Source: Saprospiraceae bacterium
GTDB lineage: Bacteria > Bacteroidota > Bacteroidia > Chitinophagales > Saprospiraceae
Assembly (NCBI GenBank): GCA_025455635.1
Contig: JALOMF010000274.1
Span: 1-6,055 of the forward strand
Length of the DNA stretch: 6,055 nt
Direction: 5' to 3'
The translations under genes and the position numbers were made by a program. The notes beneath the pieces were generated by a model. That model saw nothing but the letters and a program-made list of their open reading frames with translations. It made no database searches and was not told where the DNA came from. Shown here piece by piece: positions 5,373 through 6,055 of the stretch. Position 1 is the first letter of the stretch, and every line of letters starts with the position of its first letter.

Positions 5373-6055
5373 GTAACCTTTGCTTTGCGGAGCATATTGG
5401 TGAAAATGCGAGGGAAAAAACGCTTCACGTACAGCCCCAGCAACTCCCTACCGCCGAATGCCAGCTCGTATTTTCCTGCCTCGACGGCTGCGACGATGGC
5501 TTTTGCCAAGGCTTCCGGGCTTTTCCCGGCACGGGTGGCGTTGTCCATCGAGCCTTGCGGAGAGCCGTCGCCCGTGAGCGCATTCACACTGACTTTTGTG
5601 GAGATGAAACCCGGACAAACGAGCGTCACCTGCACGTTGTCCCGCCAGACCTCGGCCCGAAGTGAGTCGAAAAAGCCATGAAGCCCATGCTTCGCAGCGG
5701 CGTAGGAGGAGCGCAGCGGCGTGCCGAATTTGCCCGTCAGGCTGGTGATGACCACGAAATGCCCCGATTTATTGGTCAAAAAATGGGGCAGGAGCGCTTT
5801 GCTCAGGGCGATGGTGCCGAGCAGGTTCACGTTTATCAGTTTTTTGTCCACCTCGAAGCTGGTGTCCTTCACCAACGAGCGTTGCGAGATGCCGCCGTTG
5901 TTCACCAGCACGTCCACTTTTCCAGCTTTTGCCAGCACCGACTGCACCGCCCCGGCCAGCGAACCATGCTCGCCGAGGTCGAGGGTTTGGATGATGGCGT
6001 TGGGTTGGCCACAGGCTTCGGCCACCCGTTTTAGTTCGGCCTCGTTGCGGGCGGA
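5369..6055 (-). CDS. short-chain dehydrogenase/reductase (SDR) family oxidoreductase, N-terminus cut off
   Basis: This NAD(P)-dependent cytosolic oxidoreductase has the Rossmann fold; its substrate cannot be told from sequence. The frame is open to the window edge (SARNEAELKRV precedes the GTG at 6025, which is an internal Val codon), and 228 residues remain. Missing is the N-terminal cofactor strand with TGxxxGIG; the SARNEAEL stretch just after it is present. Visible motifs in fragment numbering: VLVNNGG (49-55, a variant of the usual NNAG), N77 in INVNLLG, S105 in VITSL, Y118-x-x-x-K122 in the active-site YAAAK, and CPG (147-149). The order N, S, Y, K makes it a complete classical SDR catalytic set. 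The region after PG and the basic C-terminus (KRFFPRIF, RKAKVT) suggest the DHRS7-like branch, less surely. Its TGA stop (5369-5371) lies inside the palindrome shared with the convergent rod gene. Confidence 0.93.
   Translation of the reverse strand, partial: SARNEAELKRVAEACGQPNAIIQTLDLGEHGSLAGAVQSVLAKAGKVDVLVNNGGISQRSLVKDTSFEVDKKLINVNLLGTIALSKALLPHFLTNKSGHFVVITSLTGKFGTPLRSSYAAAKHGLHGFFDSLRAEVWRDNVQVTLVCPGFISTKVSVNALTGDGSPQGSMDNATRAGKSPEALAKAIVAAVEAGKYELAFGGRELLGLYVKRFFPRIFTNMLRKAKVT

Overview
The window most likely comes from a bacterium of the phylum Bacteroidota. Four things point that way: a DUF4153-type membrane protein with the YGVTE signature, a secretory signal peptide ending in the Bacteroidota-like form AFS|Q, weak Shine-Dalgarno signals with A-rich leaders, and promoter-like TTTG-N18-TAnnTTTG-type boxes. 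Protein reading alone does not settle the class. I suspect Saprospiria or a relative, but this is inference. I see no RNA genes, insertion sequences or CRISPR arrays.

Layout: (1) 2-1063 (+) is the 3' part of a polytopic DUF4153-like membrane protein gene, cut by the window start. (2) 1064-1581 is a 518-base gap holding a doubtful small minus-strand frame (1100-1285), several short repeats, and a promoter-like pair of boxes overlapped by a palindrome just before the next gene. (3) 1582-1956 (+) is mgsA, a short (124 aa) methylglyoxal synthase with all expected active-site residues, followed by a probable weak terminator. (4) 1957-2165 carries a hairpin and a promoter candidate. (5) 2166-5273 (+) encodes a 1035-residue exported protein: signal peptide, a roughly 150-residue beta-rich N-terminal domain, a Gly/Ser/Pro linker, then about 820 proline-free residues of predicted alpha-helix. 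(6) 5270-5372 is a long imperfect palindrome whose identical ends supply the stop codons of both converging genes. (7) 5369-6055 (-) is the C-terminal part of a short-chain dehydrogenase/reductase, cut by the window end.

The main discovery candidate is the helical rod. Its hydrophobic anchors (E-[IV]-x-x-A-[KR]) fall at spacings of 18-11-11 residues over and over, making blocks of 40 residues, each equal to one heptad plus three hendecads (40 residues in 11 helical turns, 3.64 per turn). The exceptions are blocks of 29, 51 and 62 residues, which differ from 40 by exactly one or two units of 11. If it folds as a continuous coiled coil it would be a nearly straight exported rod of about 120 nm.

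The genes do not look like one operon. Each forward gene appears to have its own promoter-like region, and the last two genes converge on the palindrome. No shared pathway links the membrane protein, the methylglyoxal synthase, the rod protein and the reductase.
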